Below are positions 1 through 11,140 of a stretch of DNA of 64,000 nt, one piece after another (position 1 is the stretch's first letter; each line of letters opens with the position of its first letter). The stretch spans positions 245,497,436 through 245,561,435 of the forward strand of contig OZ005648.1 of the NCBI GenBank assembly GCA_963930645.1, in the 5' to 3' direction. Source of the DNA: Salticus scenicus. Its lineage: Eukaryota; Arthropoda; Arachnida; Araneae; Salticidae. A program made the position numbers and the translations under genes. The notes beneath the pieces were generated by a model. The model saw only the letters and a program-made list of their open reading frames with translations. It ran no database searches and was not told the origin of the DNA.

Positions 1-144
1 CTGCATAAAACAAGAAAAAAAAAAAAAGGAAATACCCATATTCAATGTCAAATTGAAATACCTACATAATATTTAAAACCATTTTTTTTAAATGAAATAA
101 TGTGCTAAGAATCAGTATTTTTTTTTTTTTTTTTTTTTTTTCAG

Positions 145-244
145 AAAAGAAAGAAATGGACTATTCCCACCTGACGTCAGAGATCATATGGTAGGCGAAA
201 AACAAACAGCAGACGAAGTCTTCTATATCTATAGCGATTTCTGA
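145..244 (+). CDS. Candidate terminal coding exon of an unidentified host gene
   Basis: A run of about 22 T followed by CAG (acceptor AG at 143-144) opens a reading frame that codes 32 residues and ends at TGA 242-244. The first base completes a split codon (146-244 is in frame). The peptide begins KERNGLFPPDVRDHM and ends EVFYIYSDF; it looks protein-like and is less AT-rich than its surroundings. AATAAA signals lie about 310 bases downstream. The upstream part of the gene is outside the window. I do not recognise the family. It could be a chance open frame behind a poly-T tract. Confidence 0.45.
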
Positions 245-552
245 AATAACATTTTCTATTCTTATTTTTGATCAATCGTATTTAATCTGTGTTATTTTTT
301 AATACATCATCATTTTTAATCCATTTTATATCATTATTCATCATCTTTTGTTTGCTGTATACATTTGCAATCATCATTTAGTTTATATTTGTTATTGATG
401 TTCATGGAGAACATCATATTAAATACTCTGATTTTTGGTACTTAAATCATTGACAGTGCAACATTGTACGGTGTAAAGTCATTTAGACCAGTAACTAAGT
501 TAATTAATTTGTTGTAACACCTTTATGCAATTAAATTTAATTGAAAACATTT

Positions 553-562
553 AATAAATAAA
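553..562 (+). promoter_or_regulatory. Overlapping polyadenylation signals
   Basis: Two overlapping AATAAA hexamers follow the candidate terminal exon at 145-244. They would give a 3' UTR of about 330 bases. In AT-rich DNA this hexamer is frequent by chance, so support comes only from its position. Confidence 0.3.
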
Positions 563-714
563 CACATAAAGTATTTTTTTTTTAATTATTATATTTATAA
601 ATACAATTATTCTACTGTTTACAAGTGTTACTGTTTATTACTTTTATTTTATTTTATATTAAATATTAACACTTTTGTAATTAAGAACAATATTTAATTG
701 AATTTGATTCTCAG

Positions 715-809
715 AATTCGATTATTTGTTTCCCCTACCACATGACTTAGCAGACGACGCTGGGAAGAGTCCATTCGTAACATCTAGACCATTTTATGTT
801 ACAGATACA
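715..809 (+). CDS. Candidate internal exon, unidentified
   Basis: TTCTCAG (AG 713-714) precedes a frame starting at 717 that reads FDYLFPLPHDLADDAGK and continues open to a strong donor, ACA/GTATGT at 810. Both splice signals fit and the segment is less AT-rich than its flanks. The frame does not join simply to the exon at 145-244, which ends in a stop, so it would belong to another transcript or an alternative form. No family recognised. Confidence 0.3.
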
Positions 810-3640
810 GTATGTGAACTTCTTGGGGACATTTGGGTTTTTGTCACTATTTGGCGATGGATTTTTTGGTAGAATTGCTTTTAAAAATAAATAAATAAAT
901 AAAAAATAGAACCTTTAAATTAAATTAGAACCTATTTTTTCTAATAGTTTTTATCTTTTAGTTGATTAGTTATATAGCACCTTTTTATCATTATTATTCA
1001 AATAAAACAGTCTGTTATTTCAAACTCCAGCATCATCAGTACCTTACATACTCATGTGTAAAGACTACAATTTTATTTTTATTTTTTTACTTTTTTCTGA
1101 AAACATATCTTTTTAAATGATTTTATTCCAATACAGTTAAGGTATTTTCTCTTAAAAAGTATAGATACAAAGAAACTTGAAAAAACCTTTATAGCTGTCA
1201 TCATTGCAGCATTAAAAAAGGGAAAGAATTGCACTTGAAAATGGGAAGGAAAAATGCAGATTGTTAGTGGGAAAGAGGGGGGGGGGGGGTAAAAAAATTA
1301 TACAAGTGAAAGATATTGAATAATTCTACTTCTTTACAGATTCTAAAATCTAATAAAGTAAGTATCAAAAGAAAATTAACATTTAAGTTTCGGATGCAGA
1401 AGGATTGGCAGTTGGTTCCCCCCTATACTCTCTCGTAGGCCAGCTTTGCTGAAGCTTGGAAATCTGGGTTTAAGTAATCTGCATTGTTTTACTGCAAAAA
1501 CTGAAGCTTGCATAAAACAAATTAATTTTTATTCTAAAAGATGTTCTCAAATCTGACTCCTGCATTATGGCGTGCTTTGCTATGAAACTAATTTTATATG
1601 GGCTCTAGAATAGAATTCAAGTTAAGAACTTTTAACGGGAAATGTTCTTTAAGTTATCACTTAATATTAATTTAAAATAATAATTTAAAATCTTAATTCT
1701 TTTTATCCTTTCATATATATATATATATATATATTCACATATCAATTCAAAAACTTCATAAATGATCACAGCCTTATGCTTATAAAGAAAAGTTTGTGGT
1801 GCAGGTCAATAATTAGTTCTTAGAAAGCAACAGTACTCTGTCACTAAAAGCAAATATAAAATTCTAAGATTTTCTTTCTTTCCTCCTTTTTCCCTTTCTT
1901 TTTAAATTCTTCTGTATTTTATCATTTTTAAATCAATTCAGACTTTATCAAAAAATATATTTAAATGGGGAATCTTTACTAATAAGAAAGACAATTGTTA
2001 TCGCTAACAATATTTTTTAAACTACAACAATTTTGTCATTAATAATAAATTAAAAATCAAATTAAAATTAAAACAAGTTAAATCAAAATCAAATGAAAAA
2101 AAATCAATTAAAAAGAAGAAAGTGTAATTACATTAAAAAGGTTTAAATATACTTAAATATAGTAAAAAATCAGCAGGGCCAAAATTTAATGTCTAGGAAA
2201 GGGAGCAATCACAACATCAAAAATTTATATTTTATATATTGATATCCCTTAAATAAAGATTTTCTAAGAGCACTTCATTTCTCCCACACCAACAAATATG
2301 CAATCATATTAAAAAACTTATTTATAATTAAAAAATTGCAAAAAAAATTAGTGGGACCAAAATGGCAGGACCAAAGTGTCCTACTTCGAGTCAGTTCACC
2401 TTAGACTTGTGTGCATTTTATTGTAGAGGTTTTAGACTATGTATCATATACTGCTGGCTGGTAAGAATTTCTAAAAATTTCCCACTCCTGGTCTGGTAGC
2501 TTAATGAATAGTGATCAACATATGGAGAGAGCTCATAACCATATACAAATCGAAGAAGAAACTTTAGAAAATAGTGGATTGCATTGTTTACAGCAAAGTT
2601 ATATAAACAAAATCGGTTAAATAATGCATTAAATAAATTTGCAGATATTTGTAGAAAGGTTTAAAGGAATAGAAAATAAATTTAATTTTATATTAGTATT
2701 TAAAAAATTTTAAAGAAAAAATAATTACCAAAAGCAAGTCTGTAATACATCATCCAGTTTATCTTCTCTAGTCAATAATTTTACACTTAAACTCAAGCAA
2801 GCAGCAGCTAAAAGCTAAACAGATGAAAGCAATATATATTATAGTAAAATGCACACAAAAAAATGTTGAAAGCAATGAATTAAAATTTTGCAAACAAACA
2901 CCAACCACAATAAAATGTAAAACATGCAACAATTGTTTCAAGTTAAAATAATAGTCAGTAGGAAAATTGCCCGACTCCTACTCAGACTCCTGAAATTTTA
3001 GAGTCCAATTCCAAATCTTGCTGTACTATACCGTCAGAGTCTGAATCCAGCTTTTGTTAGACAGTTTGAAGCGAAATGAAACAAACTGCATTTTTTTTTT
3101 TTTTTTTTTTTTTTTTCTATATATACGTTAATAATTACCTAGTTATTTTAGATTTTCTTGTCATGTTAATAATAAGTAAACATAGGGAAGGAGAATGGAT
3201 GTTATATTTATCATATCTCAGTCATTAATGTTGAACTAATTCAGGCCTGCAACTAGAAAGGGCCAAAATGGGTAGTATTCAGAAAAGACAAAATTCTAAG
3301 CAAAATAAACATTGTACATCTTTTAACTTAATCAAAAGACAGAAAAAAAAAAAAGATTAATTTTTCTTCTCTGCTCTTAACGTATTGAATATTTTCCAAT
3401 CCTTTACTAAGGACTTAAATAGTTAATGAGATAGGTCACACACAACCTAATATTCTGTGATAAACTTATATTGTTTGTTTAAAAGCTTTGAAATTCAACA
3501 GCTTTGAAATCAAAACACAAATAACTTGCACTATTATGTGTAACTTAAATTCTTAGTAGATAATATGTATCCAAATGTAGCTATCGTAAAACCAATGATT
3601 ATCATATCCCTCCCCCCTTTTTTACTTTCTCTTAACCATA
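810..3640. other. AT-rich stretch without recognised gene
   Basis: Contains a poly-G run near 1276, a (TA)n run near 1711-1732, a poly-T run near 3091-3116, and GACTCC-type short repeats near 2970-3050. No coding region or bounded element seen. Confidence 0.5.
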
Positions 3641-3960
3641 AGGTAGAGAAAGCATTGTTTTGGGGTCAAATTTTCAAAATTGATTTGTTTTGTTTTATTT
3701 GCACGTTTTGAGGCCCCCTGAATCCAAAAATCATGTTTTTAGGGTTAGTCTGTGTGTGTGACTGTGTGCATGTCTGTTATCAGCATCCTGAATCTAAAAA
3801 TCATGTTTTTAGTGGTTAGTCTGTATGTGTGACTGTCTGTTATCAGCATATCTCAAGCAGAAGTCCAAACTTGGTATTCTAAATGTGTAGGTATGATATA
3901 GGGATGCTACACTAAACTTTTCATTGAGATCAAGAAAATGGTTCGTGTACAGAGACACCC
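3640..3960. repeat. Interspersed repeat, first copy (second near 48035-48275)
   Basis: The stretch from the phrase TTTTGGGGTCAAATTTT through AATCATGTTTTT to GAGATCAAG..ATGRTTCGTGT recurs near 48035-48275 with moderate divergence. This copy has an internal duplication of the block CTGAATC(C/T)AAAAATCATGTTT (3719 and 3788). No coding potential; family not recognised. Confidence 0.55.
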
Positions 3961-4620
3961 AAGAGAATTCAAATACATTATGCATATGGGGAAAATTGCA
4001 GGTAAGTAGAGTTTAACATCTATAGATTGCACTAAACCAAATGAAACAAATATATGTATTTTATATACGTTTCGTGTAGAATGTGGTATGAAAATCATTC
4101 ACTGTTCATTTACAGGGCTACACAAAAGAACTAGGTTATAGTACGACAATACTTGAAAATTTATAAAAGTGTACTTCAGGTTGTGCCGAGTGTTATTAAC
4201 TCTTTCGGTCCCATGAAAATGAAATTTTCTACCTCAGAATCCCGGACAAATGGCCGAGATTTCACCCCCACGGAAGCACAGAGCGGCTTCTTTTTCTATT
4301 CACGTGCGTGTCATTTCACCACACCTTAAGATTAGGGGAAGAATTGTTTATTGTCTGGCACAGTTTCACTACAGAGTGGAGGGTGTGCAATATATTTTCT
4401 GCGAAATGCCTGTAGCTATCACTATAAAGAACACTTCTGCTTTCGAAACTTAATAAATACTAGCAGGCTACGCCCGCTTCGCTGGCCACTATATTTAAAT
4501 GAATCTCCAAAAGAATTGGATCATTATTTATTTTTCACATCACATTATAAATAAAAACTAAAATAATTACATTGGAATCGCTTTAGACCTCGCATCGGGT
4601 ACTCGCTGACTACGGAAGCT

Positions 4621-4672
4621 CTGCAGGCAGTGGGAACCTGCTCCCGATGCCCGCACTGTATCGGGAGCAGGT
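4621..4672. repeat. Perfect 28-bp palindrome cut by Copia-1
   Basis: Left arm 4621-4648, spacer 4649-4659, right arm 4660-4672 continuing at 12717-12731. Once Copia-1 and one CAGGT duplication are left out, the arms are exact reverse complements over 28 bp with an 11-base loop. It lies inside the Helitron. Confidence 0.85.
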
Positions 4673-6151
4673 TGTTGAAGACCATTAGAAGTGGTCTGTC
4701 TATTAAATTTTAATATTAAGCAAAGTCTCTGCACAATAGAAACGTTTGAACTTTAAGTTCTTGAAAGTGTAAAATGACTAGTGACTAGAAAACTTGATCT
4801 CAGTAAAAACAAGGAAAATTTAAAAACTTAACAAATTTATTTATATCAAAAAAACATGTGTAAATATATATATAACAAACTTTTAATCAAAAAAACAATT
4901 AACATAAAGCATTAACATAAGGTAGCAATATAAGCTGGATAATTACCTTGAAAAACATTAGCTTGAAGAAGGTACAAAAACATTCCGCTCTTTACACAAT
5001 ATTTCTGAAGAAAAAAACACCTTGTCCCACAGTCCCCTTTTAAACACAACACTATTTAACACAAATCAAGGTCGCCAAGTTGACCATTGATAAACGTAAG
5101 ACGTTATCAAAAAAAATAATGCAACTTAGAGCAAACGACGATTGCAGATAGATGGTCGCCAAGTTGACCATCGGGGGAATAATCAAGGAACGAAATTAAC
5201 ATCCCTTAGGGTCGCCCGGTTGACCACTAAGCAAATAAACGTTACTCCAAGGAAAACATTATCACTGTAGATAACGATCGAACAAAAGAAGATATAATTT
5301 AAAGCAAACGAAAATTGTAGATAGATGGTCGCCAAGTTGACCATCGGGGAAATAATTATGAAGATATTAACATCCCTAGGGTCGCCTTGTTGACCACTAG
5401 GATATAACAACGAAAAGTCTTTAAAGTTTATAACAGAAGAAATTTATCATCTTTTAAAAAACGATAAGGAACAAGGACAAGAGTTCCAAAAAACTTTAAC
5501 TTCATTCAGAATTTAATTATTAATTATTTTTAACTTCATGGTAAACCAGCATCACCTTTTAACATATTAAAACTTAACTTCGTATGAAAAAAATCATATG
5601 CTTAAACTTTTAATTAAATAAAACTTTTAACTCCAAACCAGCAAACATCTTAGCTAAACAGGAGACCAGCTCACTGGAAAACACACTAATGCATCTTGTT
5701 GCTGCACTGCTGCTACTGCCCCGTACTACGATCGAATCGAACTTTTATATGATTAAAGAATACAATATTTGCATAAAACGATCAGAAAAACATAGATAAT
5801 AACGCCACCGTGTGGTCAAAACCAAAACAGTAAAAATAACGATGACGCCACCTTATGGCCAAAGTTGAAACATTTCATAATTAATTTAATGAATTAAGAT
5901 ACGATGGCAACAAGGAGAAAAAGTTATTTTAACAGTGCAGAGAATGGCAACAGCTAAAAAGTAAACAAACTGCGATGTTTGCCGCGAAATAGCATGGAGT
6001 AAGAATAGGATTTAAAAGGATAAATTAAATTTGAAAAAAAGTAAGTAAAAGATATTTTAAGTTATAAGATATTTAAGTATACGTATATAAAGATAAATTA
6101 AGGAATGTTTTTACATTAGATGTGAGGACCAAAAGATAACCAAAGTTATCA
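4673..6151 (-). repeat. Copia-1 3' LTR
   Basis: 1479 bp, TG..CA ends, preceded in element orientation by the purine tract. Holds five GGTC..GACC hairpin sites and a TATAAAAG box (5749-5742). Differs from the 5' LTR at five positions, near 4986, 5104, 5108, 5348 and 5903. Confidence 0.95.
5070..5395 (-). promoter_or_regulatory. Hairpin array in Copia-1 3' LTR
   Basis: Five 16-base sites with GGTC and GACC arms: 5070-5085, 5154-5169, 5210-5225, 5327-5342, 5380-5395. In element orientation the cores are GGTCAACTTGGCGACC (three), GGTCAACCGGGCGACC and GGTCAACAAGGCGACC. Outside the core the bases differ by site but stay complementary: ATCAA/TTGAT, CTTAG/CTAAG and CCTAG/CTAGG, each with one bulged T; two sites have an unbulged GAT/ATC. 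Function unknown; see findings. Confidence 0.75.
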
Positions 6152-6163
6152 AAGCCCCCCACC
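6152..6163 (-). other. Copia-1 polypurine tract
   Basis: Minus strand GGTGGGGGGCTT directly before the 3' LTR. Copia-2 has GTGGGGGGCATT at the same place. In LTR elements this tract primes plus-strand DNA synthesis. Confidence 0.8.
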
Positions 6164-6891
6164 GCAACATATAAGAAAAAAACATTCAAATATTAACCAT
6201 ATTAATAATTAGTATAAACGACTTATATGCAACAATTTCATTAGTAAAAACTATTTAACAACAAACAACAAAAACTCAACAATCTAGTAAAAACAAGTTA
6301 ACAGCTAGCAAAAAGTGCAATAAGACGAATTAGCAACAAGAGTTAAGTGTGCATATACATGCCACCCAAGAAAAATTCAGAGTCCATAAAAAAACTGTAC
6401 CACTAAACGGCACACAACCTGACAAAAGTCAGTAAGAAAAATGTACTTCAAAGATAGTACATAAAAAAAATTTTAAACATGTACTACGAAACAGCACATG
6501 AAAGTAATTTTAGATTAAATTTAAATTTCATTTTACAATTAATTTCCCCCCTTTTCATTATAAAGATAATCAAACGCAAATTCCCCACAATGCAGATACT
6601 ACGCAGAAAAATACATTATAAATACTCAATACAATTTATATGATTATGTATATGACCTATATTCTAAATATGCAATAAGAGATAATATAATTTATATACA
6701 ATATGTACAAGACCAATGCAAAACACAATTCTAATATACAATATTAAATTACTATAAATGATGAAATAGATGAAATACTTATATACACTATATACAACAC
6801 ATATGCACAAGCGCTTGTGACTCACATACATACCAACAATTATATACATATATACAAAAAAAAAATATCCGCAAAGTGGAGAAGAAGAGTT
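6164..6891 (-). other. Copia-1 untranslated region between RNase H and polypurine tract
   Basis: About 730 bp, very AT-rich with many TATATAC runs and no reading frame of note. Copia-2 has a shorter equivalent (33710-34225). No env-like gene. Confidence 0.7.
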
Positions 6892-8472
6892 TTAATTACC
6901 AGAATTTTGAAAGAAAACTATATTTATAAATTTTAACAATTCATTTTTGGCAAGCGGCTTTGTGAATGGATCGGAAAGATTGGACTTAGAAGAAACATAC
7001 TGAAGGTTAAATTTCCCTTCATCAAACCAGTCCCTAATGAAAAACAATTTTATATTTACATGGCGCGTGTGAAAATTTTCAATTCTAGATTTAGTGAATC
7101 TAATGGCAGCCTGGTTATCAGCAAAAAGTGTTGGTACATCAAATTTCTCTTTAATAATTTTTAAACTTTGACATTCTAATAGTATGTTATAAAACCAATC
7201 TTGTTCCCTAACACAATCACACATTGAAATAAACTCCGACTCCATTGTAGAAATGGTCACACCCTTCTGTTTATTTGAGCGCCACGAAACGGCAGCATTA
7301 TCCAGAAGTACTAATTGACCACCCATAGAGACATAATCGTCCCTATTAGCTGCAAAATCTGCATCAGAGTATGAAAGTAATTTAATGCTTTTACAATTTA
7401 GAGAAAGTTTATAATGACTGGTAAATTTGATATAACCTAATAATTTAAGTAAGCCCTGCCAATGTTTAACTCCTGGATTCTGTTGGAACTGTGAAAAAAT
7501 ATTAGTGGCATATGCAATGTCAGGTCTAGTGCGATTTGCAAGAAATGAAATACAACCCAATAAATTTCTGTAAGGTAAACTTGATGCTTCATCTATATCT
7601 GCCTGAACAACTGGACAGTCACTTTTAGAAAACTGAACACCTTTAACTATTGGCAAAGAAGAAACAGGAACACGGTGGTTTCTAAACCTTTCACCTATTT
7701 CACCAATATACTGGTTTTGGTGAATTAACACACCTGCATCTGTATATTCAAATTCTACACCTAATAATTTGCGAGTGATACCTAAAACCTTCAAATCAAA
7801 TTTAGATTCCAAAAGTTTTAAAATGGTTTTAGTTTGTGACTGTGTTCTAGCAAAAATGACGATATCATCCACGTACACCAACAGAACTGAAAAATCAAGA
7901 TATGAATATGCACAATTACAATTTTCAAATTTATTAAAACCAAGTTCCAACAACACTTTATTTAATTCATAAAACCATAATCTGCCAGATTGGTGTAACC
8001 CGTACAATGCTCTGTCTAATCTACAAACCCAACTCTCTTTGCCTTTTTCAGCAAACCCAGTTGGTTGTTTCATATAAATTTCATCCTTTAACGGGGCATA
8101 TAAATATGCACATTTTACGTCGCATTGTACGTTAACCCAGTCACAACATGAAACTAATAGGGCAAAGAAGAACCTGACTACTGAAAAATTGATAACCGGC
8201 GAAAAAGTTTCGTCGTAAGACTCACCCTGTACCTGGCTGAAACCTTGCGCAACCAATCTTGCTTTGTACCTTACTATGGCACCAGACTCATCGCGTTTAA
8301 CTGTATAAACCCAGCGGTTTCCTAACACAGACTTGTTTTCAGGGAGCTTTACTAAATGCCAAACTTTTCTTGCAGCCATACATTCTAACTCTTCCAGCAT
8401 AGCCTCATGCCATTTATCCGCCTGGGCAGATTTCAGGGCTTGTTTATACGTTCTAGGGACCACCACCTCTAG
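6892..8472 (-). CDS. pol: Copia-1 reverse transcriptase-RNase H (downstream of UGA)
   Basis: Continues the gag-integrase frame without shift after the UGA at 8475-8473; the first codons are CTA GAG GTG GTG, and there is no ATG near the start, so readthrough or another non-standard start is needed. Counting from the GTG at 8466 (524 codons): KARLVAQG near 68-75, first catalytic Asp in QCDVKCAYLYAPL near 114-126, YGLHQSGRLWF near 155-165, and YVDD at 198-201, all typical of Ty1/copia RT (RVT_2). RNase H follows with SDADFAANRDD, STMESEF, ADNQAAIRFTKSR and RHVNIKLFFIRDW carrying the acidic catalytic residues. It copies the element RNA inside the virus-like particle. Frame intact; potentially active. 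Confidence 0.93.
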   Translation of the reverse strand, partial: LEVVVPRTYKQALKSAQADKWHEAMLEELECMAARKVWHLVKLPENKSVLGNRWVYTVKRDESGAIVRYKARLVAQGFSQVQGESYDETFSPVINFSVVRFFFALLVSCCDWVNVQCDVKCAYLYAPLKDEIYMKQPTGFAEKGKESWVCRLDRALYGLHQSGRLWFYELNKVLLELGFNKFENCNCAYSYLDFSVLLVYVDDIVIFARTQSQTKTILKLLESKFDLKVLGITRKLLGVEFEYTDAGVLIHQNQYIGEIGERFRNHRVPVSSLPIVKGVQFSKSDCPVVQADIDEASSLPYRNLLGCISFLANRTRPDIAYATNIFSQFQQNPGVKHWQGLLKLLGYIKFTSHYKLSLNCKSIKLLSYSDADFAANRDDYVSMGGQLVLLDNAAVSWRSNKQKGVTISTMESEFISMCDCVREQDWFYNILLECQSLKIIKEKFDVPTLFADNQAAIRFTKSRIENFHTRHVNIKLFFIRDWFDEGKFNLQYVSSKSNLSDPFTKPLAKNELLKFINIVFFQNSGN

Positions 8473-8478
8473 TCAACT
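8467..8478 (-). promoter_or_regulatory. Putative programmed stop-codon readthrough site, Copia-1
   Basis: Minus strand AGT TGA CTA GAG: an in-frame UGA followed by CUAG between the integrase C-terminus and RT. UGA-CUA(G) is an established leaky context in alphaviruses and several animal genes. Copia-2 has AGC TGA CTA GAT at the homologous spot. Translation of RT as a readthrough product is inference. Confidence 0.7.
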
Positions 8479-11127
8479 TAAGGTGCTGGACGCAGAAGGT
8501 ATAACGTCAGAATTAAATACACCAGAAAAAGTATTAAATTTTGAAAAATCAAAGTTGGCAGGGTTATAATTAATACCATTAGCTAAACAAAACTTTTCAA
8601 TATCTTTTGGAGATCTTTGAGGGAGCCTCTTACCCTCTCCATCAGGATAATAGTAGATGTCAATTTTATCTCCTTTAGGCCTGGGAACAACTTTCCTGTA
8701 CCAGATTGGATTAGATATCCAGCTCGGGGATGACAAAACTTGAGAAGGTGTAGAACTTGTATGAGGAATGGCTGGGACGACATCCTCAGTCTCATCGGGC
8801 ACGACACCAGAAGTGCCAGGCTCCGGATCAGGAAGATGAAACTGATCAATGGGCCGTGGCTGATCCTCTGGGACATACACCAACTCGAAGGAGGAGTCGC
8901 CCATCACCGCTCCACTGCTCGGAAAGTTTTTACTCTCAACGAACGAAACATTAATGGTTTCAACAACCTTCTTATCATCATCTAACCAAACCCTATATCC
9001 ACGAGTACGCAAAGCGTATCCAACAAGGACACCTTTCTTTGCCTTCGAATCCAATTTATGTTTACGCCTAGCCTTAGGAACACCGACATAAGCTACAGTA
9101 CCAAAAGGTCTTAAATGACGAACAAATGGTTTATTACCTGAATAGAGTTCAAGAGGAGTCTTCGTATTTTTCCCATGACAGATTCTATTCCAAGTGTAAG
9201 TAAAATGCATACACGCTTCAGGCCAAAAATCGGCAGACAACCCGCTGGATTTCAGCATTGCCCGAACACAATTCATAATGGTCTGATTAAAGCGTTCGCA
9301 TGTACCATTTTGTTCTGGTGTAAAAGTATTTGTTAGCTCATGGATTACACCTGTCTCATTACAAAAAGATCTAAAATGGTCATTCTCAAACTCACTACCA
9401 TTATCGGTGCGTATAGCCTTCAACTTGGTACCCAAAAACCTTTCAGCCCTTAAAACATGTCTTTTAAAAATTTCAAAGACCATGGACTTCTCTTGAAGGG
9501 GGTAAACCGCAGATTTACCAGAAAAGTCATCTATTATGGACAAAAAGAAACGTTCGCCTCTTTTCCCATTTATTTTAATAGGTCCCCAAGTGTCAAGAAA
9601 CAGCCTTTCTAATGGCTTTTTAGAAAAAGAATGACCTATAGATTTAAAGGAAACACGATTTTGCTTACTCAAATGACAAGGATCACAAAAAAAATTATCT
9701 ATAGACTTTAAAAGAGGCAGACCTTTAACAGCAGAATTACGATTAGTGTTAAGAATGAGTTCAGGGCTGATGTGATCAAAACGCAAATGCCATGTGTCCA
9801 AATCTTTAACATTGACGGACTCATATGTAGGTGAAGCTGAAACTTCAGAATTAGCAATTTCATTTACATCTTGCCCCCCATTCACCTTAACACCATGCCT
9901 GCTCCTAATAACTTTTGGAAAAGTGTAATAGATCCCGTCATAGAGTTTTGCAGAAAAAAGAAACTTGCCAAACTTATTGATCACATTCAACTTGCCAGAC
10001 TTACCAATGAATTTAGCACCACCCTGGTCAAATCTAGAACCACTTAAAAGATTTTTCCTTAAGTTAGGTGAAAACAACACATTCCATAATTTTATTTCAA
10101 CACCATTAAAGTTCAGCTCTACCTCACCTTTACCAGTAATAGGAAAGGTAACCCCGTCAACAGCCACGTGTAACTCATCACCAGACACTTCAATAAAATT
10201 ACTAAAAAAGGCTTTATCTTTACAAAAATGATGAGAGGCGGCGGTATCAAAAGCCCAACATCCCTCTCGATCAAAACTGCTAAGGTTTGCCTCAGCAATA
10301 AAATTTTGAGTTTTACGTGGGGGAGTTTTATCACGTCGAGACTGTTGACTGGAGCCAGCCTTCTTAACAAAATTACTTTTAAGTGGTTTCTCTTTTGCAG
10401 CAGATGAATTATTTTCAAGCTTAACCCGACAATCCTTAATACCATGGCCTTTTTTACCACACCTCCAACAAACAATTACAGATTTTCTCTTAAATTTAGC
10501 ACTTTGAACCTCAATTGTACATTCAACTTTACTTTTATCAAAAGTGCGTAGTTGGAGTCGTGTCTCTTCAGAACAAAGTTCAACTACAATATTTTTATAC
10601 GAAAACTCTTTATCAGGCCATCTTAAAATCTGTTGAACTATTTGATCGAACTTATCAGGTAAGTATCTCAAAATTTGAAAACAAACATATTCGTCACTTA
10701 TTGGTTTCCCAATAGCTTTTAACTGATCTACAATTTTTGAAATTCTAGCTGCAAAGAGACCAATAGATTCACCAGGTTGAATAAAACATGTCATTAACTC
10801 TGAAAACAATTTCATGTGGTGACTCCTACTATCTGGTTGGAAATTGACTTTTAAAACTTTCCAAGCCTCTGAGGGGTCAGAACACTCACTTATTAAACCA
10901 CGAAATTCTGGTTCTATATTTAAGTAAAGTAAAGACATAGCAGAATTTTGTCTCCTTTTAAAATCATTAACTACCTCCTCAGATGCCTTTTCACCAGGTG
11001 ATTTTTCTACCCCAGTAACAATTTCATAGGCATTCCTTTCCATTAACAAAAATTTAATGTCATTTTTCCAACCAGCATAGTTTGTAGAACCAAGCTTTTC
11101 AATTTGGGGAGTCAAATTAAACGCCAT
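8473..11127 (-). CDS. gag-pol: Copia-1 Gag-protease-integrase
   Basis: 884 codons from ATG 11127 (MAFNLTPQIEKL). This start aligns with MAYNLVPQIVKL of Copia-2; an ATG 15 codons upstream is also in frame but has no counterpart there. Residue positions: capsid-type Gag (UBN2/Retrotran_gag) 1-200; zinc knuckle CWRCGKKGHGIKDC 220-233; aspartic protease motif DTAASHHF from 294; GAG_pre-integrase zinc finger H447, H452, C481, C484; integrase core D512 (LDTWG), D575 (RTDNGSEF), E611 (NGTCERFNQT), giving the D,D(35)E spacing. The C-terminal tail is rich in Pro and Ser and ends at UGA. Gag forms the particle, protease cuts the polyprotein, integrase inserts the cDNA. The frame is intact. Confidence 0.93.
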   Translation of the reverse strand: MAFNLTPQIEKLGSTNYAGWKNDIKFLLMERNAYEIVTGVEKSPGEKASEEVVNDFKRRQNSAMSLLYLNIEPEFRGLISECSDPSEAWKVLKVNFQPDSRSHHMKLFSELMTCFIQPGESIGLFAARISKIVDQLKAIGKPISDEYVCFQILRYLPDKFDQIVQQILRWPDKEFSYKNIVVELCSEETRLQLRTFDKSKVECTIEVQSAKFKRKSVIVCWRCGKKGHGIKDCRVKLENNSSAAKEKPLKSNFVKKAGSSQQSRRDKTPPRKTQNFIAEANLSSFDREGCWAFDTAASHHFCKDKAFFSNFIEVSGDELHVAVDGVTFPITGKGEVELNFNGVEIKLWNVLFSPNLRKNLLSGSRFDQGGAKFIGKSGKLNVINKFGKFLFSAKLYDGIYYTFPKVIRSRHGVKVNGGQDVNEIANSEVSASPTYESVNVKDLDTWHLRFDHISPELILNTNRNSAVKGLPLLKSIDNFFCDPCHLSKQNRVSFKSIGHSFSKKPLERLFLDTWGPIKINGKRGERFFLSIIDDFSGKSAVYPLQEKSMVFEIFKRHVLRAERFLGTKLKAIRTDNGSEFENDHFRSFCNETGVIHELTNTFTPEQNGTCERFNQTIMNCVRAMLKSSGLSADFWPEACMHFTYTWNRICHGKNTKTPLELYSGNKPFVRHLRPFGTVAYVGVPKARRKHKLDSKAKKGVLVGYALRTRGYRVWLDDDKKVVETINVSFVESKNFPSSGAVMGDSSFELVYVPEDQPRPIDQFHLPDPEPGTSGVVPDETEDVVPAIPHTSSTPSQVLSSPSWISNPIWYRKVVPRPKGDKIDIYYYPDGEGKRLPQRSPKDIEKFCLANGINYNPANFDFSKFNTFSGVFNSDVIPSASSTLS

Positions 11128-11140
11128 TTTCCCAATTTTC

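Noticed and set aside
1385..1445. Minus-strand peptide near 1390-1490
   Set aside because: Open frame looks partly protein-like but has no splice support and no recognisable motif.
5183..5410. Open frame of 75 codons in the Copia-1 LTR, repeated at 11743-11970
   Set aside because: Lies over the hairpin array and is duplicated only because the LTR is; no protein-like features.
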